Counted from the stretch's first letter, positions 34,150 to 47,239 are shown. The stretch: DNA of 64,000 nt from Cordylochernes scorpioides (GCA_030710605.1 CP092874.1:66805881-66869880), one strand, 5' to 3'. Numbers and translations: made by a program. Notes: a model not told the origin generated them from the letters alone.

Positions 34150-35224
34150 AAACACTATTTATTTATTTGGATTTGGTCTTATTACCTTGTTTTTAGAAAA
34201 GAAACTATCATATTATGTTTCAAAATAAGACTCATTAAAATATAAATATATTAGGGATTGTACCCATATTCATAAATAATGTTGAAAAAGAAATGCATAG
34301 AAAAAATGACTCAATTGAAAATCAACGAGAGAAATCTACCTATGCCCAGATGGTATATAGAAATAAATCCAGAAAGATCACTTTTCCTAACAGAGAGACA
34401 GCAACAAAAAACACTATATATCTATAATAAGGGTATCTTAAACAATCAGAATAGATAGCATCTACCCTTCTTGCCTATAATGGCACCAATTATCTACTAT
34501 ACCTCTATTATTGAATGTAGCGTTAAACTGGACCTTTGTAAGGAAGATAACTGCAGATAATCAAACAGCTTGGGGAGCTCTGTGTGCACATTTTACATGG
34601 GTATAACAGTTAAAAGTCATTTTTCCACCAGTTTTACCTGGTTCCTAGAAAAATACACTTCTGGTAAAGCGGTGACATAGATTAGAACAGAGCCATTTTA
34701 CTAGCCTTCAATCAACGCACACATACATTGGTATATCATCTTTCAACCTGTTACGTCAATATTCACATTGATGTCATACAAAAGCCAAACCAATGTCACA
34801 CTGGAAAACATGTGTGAAATATTTTCCTCTAGCAATCACTTTCAAACCGCCACGGAATAGTCCCAGAGATAGGCAACGTGTTCCAACAGACGCCTCTTGA
34901 AATCCCGCCAAAAGAGAAGTTAATAACGGCGTTATCAGTCGATGTTTGGTGCAGTAGATAACGATGCAGCAATCGTCTGCTGCTCCTCTAAAAGGAAACA
35001 TGGTTAGTATCATCAGGGTTTCTACTCTCGTGACACCAACTTACAGTACTTGTGAGTACAGTATATACACTTGAATATATTCCCGTTATGTGTATATATG
35101 TACAATATAGATTTTACCTAACTAATGACAACATAATCACCATTAGCGCTATTCAATTCTATAGAATCAAAATTTCTGAAATATTTATAACAGAATGATA
35201 AAAAATATTTGGAAAACAGAGCGT

Positions 35225-35275
35225 ATTTCAGTGATGAATCTTCTAAGCGATTTGACCAGTTTAATCAATCAGTCC
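35225..35275 (-). repeat. F1 hairpin element fragment
   Basis: TTTCAGTGATGAATCTTC ... GACCAGTTTAATCAATC resembles one F1 arm. Similar short pieces lie at 44650-44720 (GGTTTCGCCAATTTGATC) and 52490-52545 (AGCGGTTTCAACAATTAAAT). Confidence 0.4.
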
Positions 35276-35724
35276 ATCATACTCTACTCAATAGGATTGG
35301 TATTTTTTTATTTAATTGAATTTATTAAAATAACTAGCGCTGTTGAGGAATATTTTATATAACTGTTTGTAAATTGTAAAGTTTCACTTAATAGATAATT
35401 CAGAAGTATTTTAGTATAAAATCACATTAAACCCTTTGACATGTGTGACATTAAAGTTCTGTGGGCACGACATCCTTCCCAGTCGAACAACCAATTCCAT
35501 CCTGCAGACAATTTGGAAGAGTTTGCCGGACTGGTTTGACGCTCCTCTCTCATCTTCTTTTTGAATATGTAAATTCGATTGCATATTGACAGTGTACCAA
35601 TCAAAGAAGTAGACAAAATAAGAGAACCTGTCTATAAGTCTAGCTTACTGAGATCATGTCGAGGTTCCAGAACCAACTCTATTCCTTTTAAAAGAGAATT
35701 CAAAACCATCTTTAGAACCATCTT

Positions 35725-38276
35725 TCAAATTTATTTTTTACTCTGAAATTAACTAACTCTCCTAAACGGCTATACTTCTAATCCCTTTTTACTATGAAAT
35801 TGACTTATTCTCCCGAGCGTCTATATATTTCCAATCTATTTCACTTTGAAATTAACTAACTCTCCAAAATGGCTATATTTTAAATCTATTTTACTCTAAA
35901 TTTTAACTAACTCTCTTAAACGGCTATACTTCCTAATCATTTACTTTGAAATTAACTAACTCTCCTAAACGTCTTTACTTCCTAATCATTTACTTTGAAA
36001 TTAACTAACTCTCCTGAACGGCTATACTTCCTAATCTATTTTACTTCAAATTATCTAACTCTCCTGAACGGCTATACTTCCTAATCTATTTTACTTTGAA
36101 ATTATCTAACTCTCCTGAACGGCTATACTTCCTAATCTATTTTACTTTGAAATTAACTTAACTCTCCTAAACGGTTATACTTCCTAATCTATTTTACTTT
36201 GAAATTAACTTAACTCTCCTAAACAGCTATACTTTCTAATCTATTTTACTTTGAAATTAACTAACTCTCCTAAACGGCTATACTTCCTAGTCTATTTTAC
36301 TTTGAAATTAACTAACTCTCCTAAACGGCTATACTTCCTAATCTATTTCAATCTGAAATTAACCAACTCTCCTAAACGGCTATACTTCCTAATCTATTTT
36401 ACTTTGAAATTAACTAACTCTCCTAAACGGCTATACTTCCTAATCTATTTTTCTATGAAATTAACTAACTCTCCTAAACGGTTATACTTCCTGATCTATT
36501 TTACTTTGAAATTAACTTAACTCTCCTAAACGGCTATACTTTCTAATCTATTTTACTTTGAAATTAACTAACTCTCCTAAACGGCTATACTTCCTAGTCT
36601 ATTTTACTTTGAAATTAACTAACTCTCCTAAACGACTATACTTCCTAATCTATTTCACTCTGAAATTAACCAACTCTCCTAAACGGCTATACTTCCTAAT
36701 CTATTTTACTTTGAAATTAACTAACTCTCCTAAACGGTTATACTTCCTAATCTATTTCACTTTGAAATTAACTTAACTCTCCTAAACGGCTATACTTTCT
36801 AATCTATTTTACTTTGAAATTAACTAACTCTCCTAAACGGCTATACTTCCTAGTCTATTTTACTTTGAAATTAACTAAATCTCCTAAACGGCTATACTTC
36901 CTAATCTATTTCACTCTGAAATTAACCAACTCTCCTAAACGGCTATACTTCCTAATCTATTTTACTTTGAAATTAACTAACTCTAAAAGGTTATACTTCC
37001 TAATCTATTTTACTTTGAAATTAACTAACTCTAAACGGTTATACTTCCTAATCTATTTTACTTTGAAATTAAATAACTCTCCTGAACGGCTATACTTTCT
37101 AAACTATTTTACTTTGAAATTAACTAACTCTCCTAAACGGCTATACTTCCTAATCTATTTACCTCTGAAATTAACTAACTCTCCTAAACGGCTATACTTC
37201 CTAATCTATTTTTTGACTCTGAAATTAACTAATTCTCCTAAACGGCTATACTTCCTAATCCATTTCACTCTGAAATTAACCAACTCTCCTAAACGGCTAT
37301 ACTTCCTAATCTATTTCACTTTTAAATTAAATAACTCTCCTGAACGGCTATACTTTCTAAACTATTTTACTTTGAAATTAACTAACTCTCCTAAAAGGCT
37401 ATACTTCCTAATCTATTTCAATCTGAAATTAACTGACTCTCCTAAACGGCTATACTTCCTAATATATTTACTTTGAAATTAACTAACTCTCCTAAACGTC
37501 TATACTTCCTAATCTATTTCACTATATGAAATTAACTAACTCTCCTAAACGGCTATACTTTCTAATCTTTTACTTTGAAATTAACTAACTCTCCTAAACG
37601 GCTATACTTCCTATTCTATTTCACTCTGAAATTAACTAACTCTCCTAAACGGCTACACTTCCTAATCTATTTCACTCTGAAATTAACTAACTCTCCTAAA
37701 CGGCTATACTTCCTAATCTATTTTTTGACCCTGAAATTAACTAACTCTCCTAAACGGCTATACTTCCTAATCTATTTCATTCTGAAATTAACCAACTCTC
37801 CTAAACGGCTATACTTCCTAATCTATTTCACTCTGAAATTAACCAACTCTCCTAAACGGCTATACTTCCTAATCTATTTTACTTTGAAATTAACTAACTC
37901 TTCTAAACGGCTATACTTCCTAATATATTTTACTTTGAAATTAACCAACTCTCCTAAAAACGGCTATACTTCCTAATCTATTTCAATCTGAAATTAACTG
38001 ACTCTCCTAAACGGCTATACTTCCTAATATATTTACTTTGAAATTAACTAACTCTCCTAAACGTCTATACTTCCTAATCTATTTCACTCTGAAATTAACT
38101 AACTCTCCTAAACGGCTATACTTTCTAATCTTTTACTTTGAAATTAACTAACTCTCCTAAACGGCTATACTTCCTAATCTATTTCACTCTGAAATTAACT
38201 AACTCTCCTAAACGGCTACACTTCCTAATCTATTTCACTCTGAAATTAACTAACTCTCCTAAACGGCTATACTTCC
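35725..38276 (+). repeat. 51-bp satellite
   Basis: About 50 tandem copies of a 51-bp unit including AAATTAACTAACTCTCCTAA and ACGGCTATACTTCCTAATCT, with small indels. Because 51 is 17 codons, one frame stays open for up to 220 codons and reads a 17-residue cycle (KLTNSPKRLYFLIYFTL). Longer similar blocks recur (for example 37420-37620 and 37980-38180). Treated as satellite because start codons and frame come only from the period and indels break it. Confidence 0.95.
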
Positions 38277-39017
38277 TTTTAATTTTTTAGTAGCAAAGAG
38301 AGTGAAAAAAAAGGAGTTTATTTCTATAAAAATATTTCCTACTATAGAATATGCGAATTATCCTCCAATCTGACTTTCTTTTGCATATTCTGGGATCGAG
38401 ACTATTAAAGTGACTTCTTTCAGACCCCCAACTCTATATATATGTCGAATCCTGTCGTTGTGGAATCCTGACGACTCAATCTATGGTGTGAGATCCTGTC
38501 GACTCTCGCTCTGCTGTGTTAACCGAGAGGAACAGTCAGGATGTGGAGAGTTTTCCAGTACCTCTCTGCACCTTGCAAGACCTTTGACAGTTCTCATAGA
38601 GTACAGGCAGTCGTGGTAGAGGCAGAGTGGAAGACTTGGGAATGTCCATCACAAAAAACGAAGAGACACAGTTGTACTAGGAAAGTTCCGTGAACAGATA
38701 AAATTCGAGCTAGGAGCGAAAGAATGGAGATTTGAGGAAAGTTCTTACTGTTCTACATGGTCGATGAGGTAGACCTTGGACACAACTGACGAGGGCTCCC
38801 TCTGATGATGAAGTGACTATATATATTTTTCGAGAGCAAGTATTGGATTTCAGCAGATGCTATAAGGGCGTGGATCGGAAGCGATATTGTACACTCTGGC
38901 AACGCCCTGAGATCTTGCTATCTTTAGGCCTCGTTGGACTTCTATCTCAATCGCTTGCTTTAGCTCAACTCTTAATCTATTACAGAGTTTTATTTATTTA
39001 TCCTCAATTTGTACAAA
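38277..39017. other. No supported feature
   Basis: Mixed composition with small open frames (69 and 76 codons). Nothing recognised. Confidence 0.4.
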
Positions 39018-39030
39018 GTACATTACATAT

Positions 39031-39211
39031 ATTAGTAAATTAAATTTTATTGCCCTCTATCGTTAAAATTTTACACAAATATTTTTTTTTTTTTTACTGG
39101 CAATGAGTTTCTTTTTTTAAATCTCTACAGACCTTAGAGATTCTGTAGAGATTTTAAAAAAAGAAACGCATTGCCAGTAAAAAAAATATATATATATATA
39201 TATATATTTGT
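39031..39211. mobile_element. Hairpin element family F2, copy with 13-bp target duplication
   Basis: GTACATTACATAT at 39018-39030 and 39212-39224 flanks the element. A left tail (39031-39070, ATTAGTAAATTAAATTTTAT then TGCCCTCTATCG) has no partner on the right. Arms TACTGGCAATG / CATTGCCAGTA enclose a centre at about 39130. The same tail is found at 47965-48000, showing that it belongs to the element. Confidence 0.75.
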
Positions 39212-39287
39212 GTACATTACATATGATGATATAATAACACATGACAATCATGTGTATAATTATTAAAAGGAGTGTTTCTATTATACA

Positions 39288-40703
39288 CTGCGTGCAATTG
39301 AAAATGGAACACCAAGAAATAGTGGCCAGAAAGTGATGAAACTCGGCAGACAGAGAGAAACAGGGACGAACAATAAGTGATCTTTATTTCAAAATGATAG
39401 TCATAATACAGAGCGAGAACGGCGTCGGCTTAGTAGCAAGTAGGACCACCGCGGACGGCGATGCACGCAGCAACACGTCTAGGTAGAGAGTCAATCAGAG
39501 TACGGATGGCGTCCTGAGGGATGGCTCTCCATTCCCTCTCAACCATTTACCACAGTTCGTCTTCTGAACGCGGCTGTGGCAAGGCATGCAAACGGCGTCC
39601 AATGATGTCCCAGACGTGCTCGATTGGTGAGAGATCAGGAGAGTACGGTGGCCAGGGAAGCATCTGTACATCTTGCAGAGCTTGTTGGCTAATGCGAGCA
39701 GTGTGCGGTCGGGCGTTATCCTGCTAATAAAGGGCATTGGGTACCCCCTGAAGGTAGGGGAGTGTCACCGGTCACAGCACATCATCAACGTATCGTTGGG
39801 CCGTCATAGTGCCCTGAATGCGAAGTAAAGGTGACCTGGAATCATACGCGATTCCCCCCCAAACCATGATTCCACGTTGTCGCACGGTGGGGCGTTCCAC
39901 AATTGCTGCCGGATTGGACCTTTCTCCACGTCGACGCCACACGCGTACACGGCGACTATCACTGGACAAGCAGAAACGCGACTCATCTGAGAACACGACC
40001 CTGTGCCATTCCGTCATCCACGTCGATCTAGCCCGGCACCATTCCAAACGTTGGCGCCTATTCGGTGGGGTCAATGGCAGTCTTCTTAGCGGACGGCATG
40101 AGTGCAAGGCATTAGTAACCAATCGACGGGAAATGGTTCTGGTCGAGATGGAATGATCTAGGGTGTCTTGCACATGTTGCAGGATGGCAGTACAAGTGGC
40201 TTGTGGGGCCGCCACTGCTTGTCGAAAGATACGCCGATCCACACGTGCTGACGTCACTCTGGTTGCACCGACATTCCTATAAATTGCCACATTTCCTTGT
40301 TCCAACCATCTTCTCCACAGTCGGTGCACCGTGGACGCACCAAGGTGTGTATCAGCTGCGATTTGACGTATGGACCAACCTGCCCTTTTCAGTCCGATCA
40401 CCATGCCCCTCGTAAAACGTCTGTCTGCTTGAACTGCCTCCGTTTACGATGACCTGGCATTCTCTGTTATTACACGTGTCTTTTTACACAAGAACAAAAT
40501 TTCTACAATGATTTTCCTTGAAGAAATAACGACACGAATACTGTCCTTTCTGCAAGTTCCTTCCCTTATATCTTACTCCATGTGCGCACGAGAGCTGCGC
40601 ATTTTACATCATTTGCATAACTCGGTTAGGCGCGTCTACCCTGAAATTTGCATAATTTTCTGGCCACTATTTCTTGGTGTTCCATTTTCAATGTCACGCA
40701 GTG
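39288..40703 (-). mobile_element. Tc1-type transposon
   Basis: Terminal inverted repeats of about 46 bp with two mismatches (CACTGCGTG..., ATTGAAAATGGAACACCAAG). TA at both flanks (39286-39287 and 40704-40705). 1416 bp, with one transposase on the minus strand filling most of it. Confidence 0.93.
39427..40404 (-). pseudogene. Tc1 transposase with three nonsense changes
   Basis: Starts near 40404 (MVIGLKRAGWSIRQIAADTH: helix-turn-helix), continues with DRRIFRQ and the first catalytic D in VVFSDESRF, and GGIAYDSRS. TGA interrupts after YVDDVL (39772), TAG lies just before QDNARPHTA, and TAA lies in the C-terminal part; the frame is otherwise continuous to the end near GGPTCY. QDNARPH ... SPIEHVWD gives the D34E pair of Tc1. 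All three stops are explained by C-to-T changes (CGA, CAG, CAA). Otherwise well preserved. Confidence 0.9.
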
Positions 40704-40705
40704 TA

Positions 40706-41144
40706 CATCATGAGAATCTTGTTATATTATTTACAATATGGAGTTGTTGGTTTAATTTACCATATATATAATCCAATTTACATGCTGATAGGTAAATAAA
40801 TGTGAAAATGTTTGCGGAGCAAACAGAATATGTAAATTGGCAATAATGGTTTATTAAATAGTATGGGATTAAGACTAACAAGTATTCCTTCCCTACCAAT
40901 TCTATATATATTGTTGTATCATGACTAATGCATCTATTTTATTTTAATTTGCAATATTATTTTTCAAATTCAAATTGATATTTTATATTTATTTAATTTA
41001 TTACGAGTAACATAAAAAATCACCATTTGTATTCTGGTACACTGTGTGACTTCACAGCTCTCTAAACTTTGATGTGAGAAATAAATAAATTATTCTGGAA
41101 GCTACTTAAAGTAGAGTTATCTCATTATTCCCTTATAAAAATGA
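40706..41144. other. AT-rich stretch, nothing supported
   Basis: No motif beyond AT-rich text. Confidence 0.4.
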
Positions 41145-41728
41145 CTAGACGAATGGCCCGGGCAACGCCCGGGGTTTACCCGAGTGCGAATATATTTTAA
41201 AAACGTTGACTTGGGTGGTCGCTATTAACAGGGTGGTCTGTATAGACAGGTGGATGTATCACACAGCTGATAACAGGGTTGTCTAGAGTGGTCGCTATAG
41301 ACAGGGTGGTCTGTATAGACAGGTTTATGAGAGAGGAAAACTTACAGGTTGTTGACGCCGCAATCCCCAGAGAGAGTGTTTTTTGTTGCATCATGCTGTG
41401 ACTCACACGATGACCCAAGGTCAACAGGGGTGGAGCAGCAAGCTTAAGCCTATCACCGTCTGGCGGCGCTGCTTGCGAGTTATATCTACAATTCTGCAAA
41501 TAACTCTAAGGATATTCAAGATATTCAAGAAATTATTTTTCGAAAACCTTTCCGGGGATATACCTAATAATATCCCAGAATTTCATGGCGATTGGATGTA
41601 TGGTTATTGAATAACAGGGTTGTCTAGAGGGGGGCAGGGAGGACACGTGTTCCCTGGCAGCCAATGAGCGCGCATTCTATCCGTGAGCTTCAGACAAACA
41701 GACAGAATAAGGCAAATATATAAGTAGA
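41145..41728 (-). mobile_element. Non-autonomous Helitron
   Basis: On the minus strand it starts TCTACTTATATATTTGCC (after A, at 41728) and ends with a GC hairpin CCCCGGGCGTTGCCCGGG, a short spacer ATTCGT and CTAG (41148-41145) followed by T. TC start, hairpin, CTAG end and insertion between A and T are the Helitron marks. 584 bp; no Rep/helicase. Part of the interior (41203-41330) repeats GTATAGACAGG-type pieces similar to the pogo-type MITE ends. Confidence 0.88.
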
Positions 41729-41828
41729 TAGGATGGTTGAAACACACAACGCTCTGGTAAGATGCAAGAGATGGCGCAGGAGAGAAGCAAGGCTGAAGAG
41801 TCTACCAAGCCGCCACCTGGTGCAAAAA

Positions 41829-41997
41829 GAGTCTGTGGATAAGTAGGTAACACCCTCGATTCCGGACAGCCATGAACCGGGATCGAATCCCGCGTTAACA
41901 TTTTGTTTAATATGTGAATAACCTTCACTTATTATTCATTGTTGCAATTATCATTAACTAGGTTGGTCTTTTTGAGCTGTACCTAGTAAAGTGATTA
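41829..41997 (+). mobile_element. tRNA-derived SINE, family 2, copy C
   Basis: Same head (AAGTAGGTAA; GGATCGAATCC) and body as the other copies, shorter at the end (stops at AAAGTGATTA). Confidence 0.75.
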
Positions 41998-43174
41998 GGA
42001 ACCTGTTGCAACAATATTATCAATATGAATAGGTAAAATATCGTGTCGCCTATGAAGGAAAAACAGAGTTTGCAAATTAGTCTGTTATCTCTCTAATTTA
42101 CTTTTCGCATGGCCACAAACCTTGACAGTGAACGATACCGGCCTTCCAAAACGAAACAAAGTTTTATCCAGATAAAATAATATGGGAACATATAAAGTAC
42201 AAGCGTACTCAGTGACTCACAACCATTTGTCTGTATTTGACCAACCTATAGTTCATATTGTCCCCATGTGGAAGCCACCAACCAAGTTACATACGATGAT
42301 TCAAAAATTGGCGCCGAGCCGTTAATCAAGTGGTTGCAATCAGACGACAGCTGGGGTTATCTCTTCCCGCTCTTCTTTATCTTCCATTACATATTTACAT
42401 AAGCTGACAACACTCTGGCGGGAAACCGCAACTTTCGATATCCAACATGTAGTGTCATCTTCCAAACAAGCCTACAATCATGTAAAGTACGACAACGTGC
42501 CATAATGTGACATGAAGCCCCTAGAGCCAAATACAGATAGGAGATCAACATTGTCTCTTAGATGAGTTTCCGATCAAGACTATGAAGGAACTTAGCTTCC
42601 CTTGGCTTGATATATGATATTTCTTTCTCCTGTTGTGTTGTTGTTGCTTATTCCTCAAGTCGTTTAAACAATCTCCATTAGGTTCCATTGTCTCAGCTTT
42701 TCTATTATAGTCCTGGGGTTTTTCCAGAGGTCTTATTTTTCTCTTTCTTCTAAGTGGAGTATAAGGTCTGTATAAAGGGCTCTATCAGTCCTAACTTTTG
42801 AATTTAATTTATTAAAACCCAACTTGTTGTAGTTTCGTATCTAGATAATGATATGTTATTATATAGCGATTAATCCTTGAATCGCTGATTTCCAAACAAC
42901 ACAATAGCATTAATCGTAGAATAGATATCCCAGAACAATTTTGTCATATTCCATACCACAAAAATCAGATTTCTCGCTTATCCAATTCATAGTTTAAAAC
43001 TTAACTTTATTAAAATATTGAAATTTAAGGTTAATTTATTTCCAATTGTTAAACATAGTAAAATAGAAATAATTTATGTAGATTTAATACTTTTCTTTTT
43101 GATAATTTATGTAAAATTTGTAACAAATTAAATGTAAATAACTGTCTCTCGTGGATCAAATGTTTCATTTTTGC
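41998..43174. other. No supported gene
   Basis: Mixed composition, small frames only. Confidence 0.35.
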
Positions 43175-43215
43175 CTGTAGAATGGCGGCTCCAGCCCGAA
43201 AGCTCGCGCATATCA
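43175..43215 (+). ncRNA. PLE-type hammerhead-like end motif
   Basis: CTGTAGA (43175-43181), stem GGC...GCC, then GAAAGCTCGC (from 43198). The same arrangement is seen at 58573-58600 (PLE-1 end) and 53738-53765. Likely the last part of a decayed PLE. The CTGA box is CTGT, so activity is doubtful. Confidence 0.45.
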
Positions 43216-43302
43216 TAATAAAAGAAACTCATTGCGAAAGGTTGTATTTTTATAATTATACTCTCTATTGGTTATAAATATATATTTCTGTAAAAAAACA
43301 AT

Positions 43303-43590
43303 ACTATTTTTACATGTTTAGCGTATTTACGCAAGTTTGGCCTTTAATAACCATTTCTTGTTTTCTCAAGAAGCCACTGGGACCAAAAACATTTTTGCTC
43401 GCAATGGTACAGTCTGCTCCACGCATACGAGAGCCAACAGCTCGGAACGCGTGGATGGCTTTTCTTGATTTAGGGAACAGGCTAAATCAACGTTTAGTTG
43501 ATTTCTGTTTCACTAGATGGCGCTCTGCCATCTAAAAAGCTCATGTACTCGTGGTCAGGATATGCCTTTTTTGATTTTAATATATGTAAT
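43303..43590 (+). mobile_element. R1 hairpin-family relic with hammerhead-like core
   Basis: Matches the element at 14735-15480 from GTTTAGCGTATTTACGCAAG to GTGGTCAGGATATGCC, lacking the left arm. A core-like motif at 43419-43454: CCACG, CATACGA, stem GAGC-CAACA-GCTC, GGAA, CGTGG. The stem differs from the 15284 copy at paired positions yet still pairs. CACTAGATGGCGCTCTGCC is present. Confidence 0.65.
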
Positions 43591-45264
43591 ATTGTTGCAA
43601 ATGTGCCGACGAATGGATGAACTGGCAGTCGTGTACGTGAGGCGAGTGTTGATGTGCTTCCCACACGCGGACAACAAGAAGCAGAGGCAGGGCTAGATGT
43701 TAGCACATAGAGGGATCGGGGACAGCCCACGGGACAGAGGTAGAGGCCATGACACAAACTTGGATGCTTATCCCCGAGACATGGAGAGAGAGTGTGTGTT
43801 AGACCGAAGCCGTCTGCCGAAAGCCACCCTCCCGAACATCTGCTGACCCCCTGCCAAAAACTGTCTTGTTTTCAGGGGTCGTCTATAAAGAGTCCCTGGG
43901 GGCCCCACATGGGCTGGGGGTTGGCTTTTCCTCCCCTCTGTCCCTGCCACCAGCTGACCGCTCTCTCTTTGGATCTTTATTTTGACGTCAACATTTTTAG
44001 TTTTACATACAAATAGGGGTTTACAGGTAATATTAATAAATATATAGCATATATACAAAATATGAGGGTGGTAGCAAATAGAAACAGTTTACATTTTAAT
44101 AGAAGGTAGGATATTTTAAGGCATCGGCTCTAACTAATTGGAAGATATGTGACATATACTAAAAGTGTCATTATTATACAGTTTTAAAATATACGATATA
44201 TATTTCTCTAATGGTTAAATGGTATCAGATATTGTGCAGCTGAACGTCTAGATGGTTTCTGGCATCTATTAGAATACATATCAATTAAAAGTGTCTATCT
44301 ATGTGCAAATATTGGCTCAGAACTCTTGAAGTAAATCAAGCCAACCATTTGAGAATTTGGTCAGGTAACATGTTCACATCGCTGACGAAGACCAACAACC
44401 CTAAATGAGCGAGGTTGGCTTTTTCCAGATTTATAAAAGTAAACACTTTATTAAGTAATTTCATCATATAGCGAGAAGACAAGCTTTCAAACACACGCTA
44501 TAAACACCTTTCTAGGGCTATCAAGTGAAAATATCATCACTCTATTAGCAATAATTATTATTTAGGTTTTTTTTAAGACAAGTGTCTATGACCACTAATC
44601 GAAAGATGAAAATATTAGAAATTACTTGATCCATTAAAGATAATTACTCTCAAAGGTTTCGCCAATTTGATCTTATAGATCGTTATTGTATCATCTCCTT
44701 GGCTTATATCGCCTGCATATTTTGTTGCTTAATCAATACAATGATGTTTAGTATACCTAAATAGATAATTTTTGTGATGGTCAAATTTACCAAAACTCCA
44801 ATTATATAAAAAGTTTAAAATTCTGAATAATAATGATAAAAAAGTTTTTTAAATGAAGTACCTTTCCGTTTTTATCGATTTAAAAAATATATTTTTGATC
44901 ATTTATTGGTCTCTCTTGAAAAATTTGAGTCATTTTAGTCCATTTTAATCTCCATGACATCCTATGTGCCAAGCTTTTATTATCATGAAAACTACCCAAA
45001 ATATAGACATAAAGAGAATAAGATTTTTTTGATTCTATTTTCATCATTAAAATACATGTTTAGGGGGATTTAATATTGGATTCAATGGATTTAATCACTT
45101 TCATCTTCTTTTTACTTGTCGTGCCTAGATATTGCAATGTGTAATGTCCCCCTTATTTACCAATAATGTCCCCAAGCGAGATGTGACATGTTCTCCAGGT
45201 TGTCTCTACCAAAATTTATGTTTCAAATTGTTTATACAAAATTAGGTAAACTTTAAGTGATAAA
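43591..45264. other. No supported gene; GC-rich patch
   Basis: 43600-44000 is GC-richer with overlapping small frames on both strands and no recognised domain. A decayed R1-like motif (CTGACGAAGACCAACAA) lies at about 44385. The rest is AT-rich. Confidence 0.35.
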
Positions 45265-45420
45265 CAGTAGAACCTCCCTGTAAAGGACACCTAATTTCAA
45301 AGCCAAAGTATACTTTAGGGAGAAGTGTCCTCTTACCGGAGAGTTGTTATATTGTAAAAATTGTAATTTAGCAAATGAAAACTGTCCATTGTGGAGAGGT
45401 GTCCGCTAAAGGTTCTACTG
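45265..45420. mobile_element. pogo/Tigger-type MITE
   Basis: Ends CAGTAGAACCTCCCTGTAAA and the matching inverted AAAGGTTCTACTG, with TA after the right end. 156 bp, no ORF. Confidence 0.75.
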
Positions 45421-45929
45421 TAATTACATATACAGAGACATAACCTGTTTGTTCAAATGGCCATTTTACGGTAGACTTGCCATCTTTCGGAATAAATATC
45501 AGCTGAGCGTTATATATTTGAATCATATACAAGTACTTATAGTTGTATAATTCCACACTCTAGAATAATCTATGTTTTTAAGTTTAAAATAATGAATATA
45601 ATTTATATTTTGATACTATATATATATATATGACACCAATTAATATATTTACAAGAAGTACTGTGTCCCTTGCAAGTGGAGAAGGTGGAATATAAACCAC
45701 CCAATATATAATTTCTTCAGCTACATATGAATTAAATGATTGGTTTACAGTACAACTTACATGAGAGGAGACTTGCAGTAGAGGATACCTCTTTACCAAT
45801 GACAGTTTTCACATCGACCAATTTACTTTTATTCTATTTGGCTAGTCTACAGTAAGAGGAGACTTCTCTCTGGAAGACACATTGTTTCTACAACTAAGCA
45901 TTCTTTCTTTAGCGTGTAAGATGATAAAA

Positions 45930-46290
45930 TAAAGTGTGTATGTTGTTTTGTTGTGTGTGTTTGTGTTATGTGTTGTGTGTGTATGTTGTGTAGTTGTGTG
46001 TGTGTTGTGTGTTGTTGTGTGTTTTTGTGTGTTTGTGTTATGTGTTGTGTGTGTATGTTATGTAGTTGTGTGTGTTTTTGTTGTGTGTTGTGTTGTGTAT
46101 TTGTGTTTTTTTCTATTAGTCATTCTATTTTCCAACCAACACACCAGGGAATGTAGTTGAATGGGAGGATTTCAGTAGAAGAAAGTGCCACACACCACTC
46201 CCAGCCAGAACAGGGTTTCTCCATTGAAGACGTTTGGGTTGTGTTGTTGTGTGCGTTGTATGTTTGTTGTGTTGTTGTGTGTTAAAAAGA
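45930..46290. repeat. TGTGT/GTTGTG low-complexity tract
   Basis: Runs of TGTGTTGTGTGTG-like sequence, interrupted at about 46110-46240. Open frames here are artefacts of composition. Confidence 0.85.
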
Positions 46291-46951
46291 TCTTAAAGTG
46301 TTTTAAAGATGGCAGCACGAATTCAAGCTGAAATTCCAGCGTTCAGTGCAGCGCGAACAACGACCTGTACCGGGTGTCAGATATAGTAGTGTCCAATGTT
46401 CTATAGATAGCTGGGCCCTCTCCCGGGGTCTGTGAGTCATTTCTTCTTCCTCTTTACACTACTGAAGTTTTTATGAATAACCAACCAAATTTACATAACA
46501 TTAATTTTTATAATATTTCAGTATGAATACATGTTAATATTTAAAAATAATATAATGCTAAAAATGATGAGCCACGAATTATAATATTACCAAGTTTGAA
46601 AAAATTATTCTCAGCAAAGTGAAATCCAATATGGCATTTATAAATATCAAAAACATATTGGATAATAGCTTGTTTAACTTTGATTATATAAAAGGAAACT
46701 TGTAAAAAACGAATTTTGGTCAAAATAAAATAATTGATAAAGAATTGATGCACTACTGTAGTATTCTATAACGTATGCACTCTACTGTAGTGTAGCAAAT
46801 TACATTGCTTCGTATTGGAATTTGCGGTATTGTATGTGGGTACATCGGACTCTATTTATTGCAGTGAATGGTTGCTTTGTAGTTTATTGCAGTATAAATA
46901 TTGTAGCGAAGAAGAAATCAAGTCTTTGTATATCTTTTATTTTTGCTTAAC

Positions 46952-47060
46952 CTTAGTACACGTGGTACAGGCCATAATAATCATGGTGGGTAGAAGTAAG
47001 CGACTGCTTTTACTGTAAGTGTACCACATGTCTACACATGTGAAAAGCAGTTCGACTTTG
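46952..47060 (-). mobile_element. SINE family 1 fragment, reverse strand
   Basis: Reverse complement of the 3' half of the SINEs at 205 and 52119 (CCATGATTATTATGGCCTGT, CATGTGTAGACATGTGG). The tRNA-like head is missing. Confidence 0.75.
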
Positions 47061-47239
47061 TATATCTTTAGAGGTAAAAGTATTTATTGATAACGTCAGT
47101 ACGACTAGTCGACAATTATCAACCAACCAAAAAACTATATACAGCTAGAGAATATTGAACAAGCAAGCTAAGGAACAATTATGATGATTTCACAAATACA
47201 TAGTAATATATGTGCTAAAAATAATAGAAAAAAAAATAA

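Noticed and set aside
35725..38276. CRISPR array or repeat-protein gene
   Set aside because: Units adjoin directly without unique spacers, and the open frame follows from a 51-bp period broken by indels.
45936..46160. Cys/Val-rich small proteins
   Set aside because: Products of the TGTGT tract in different frames.
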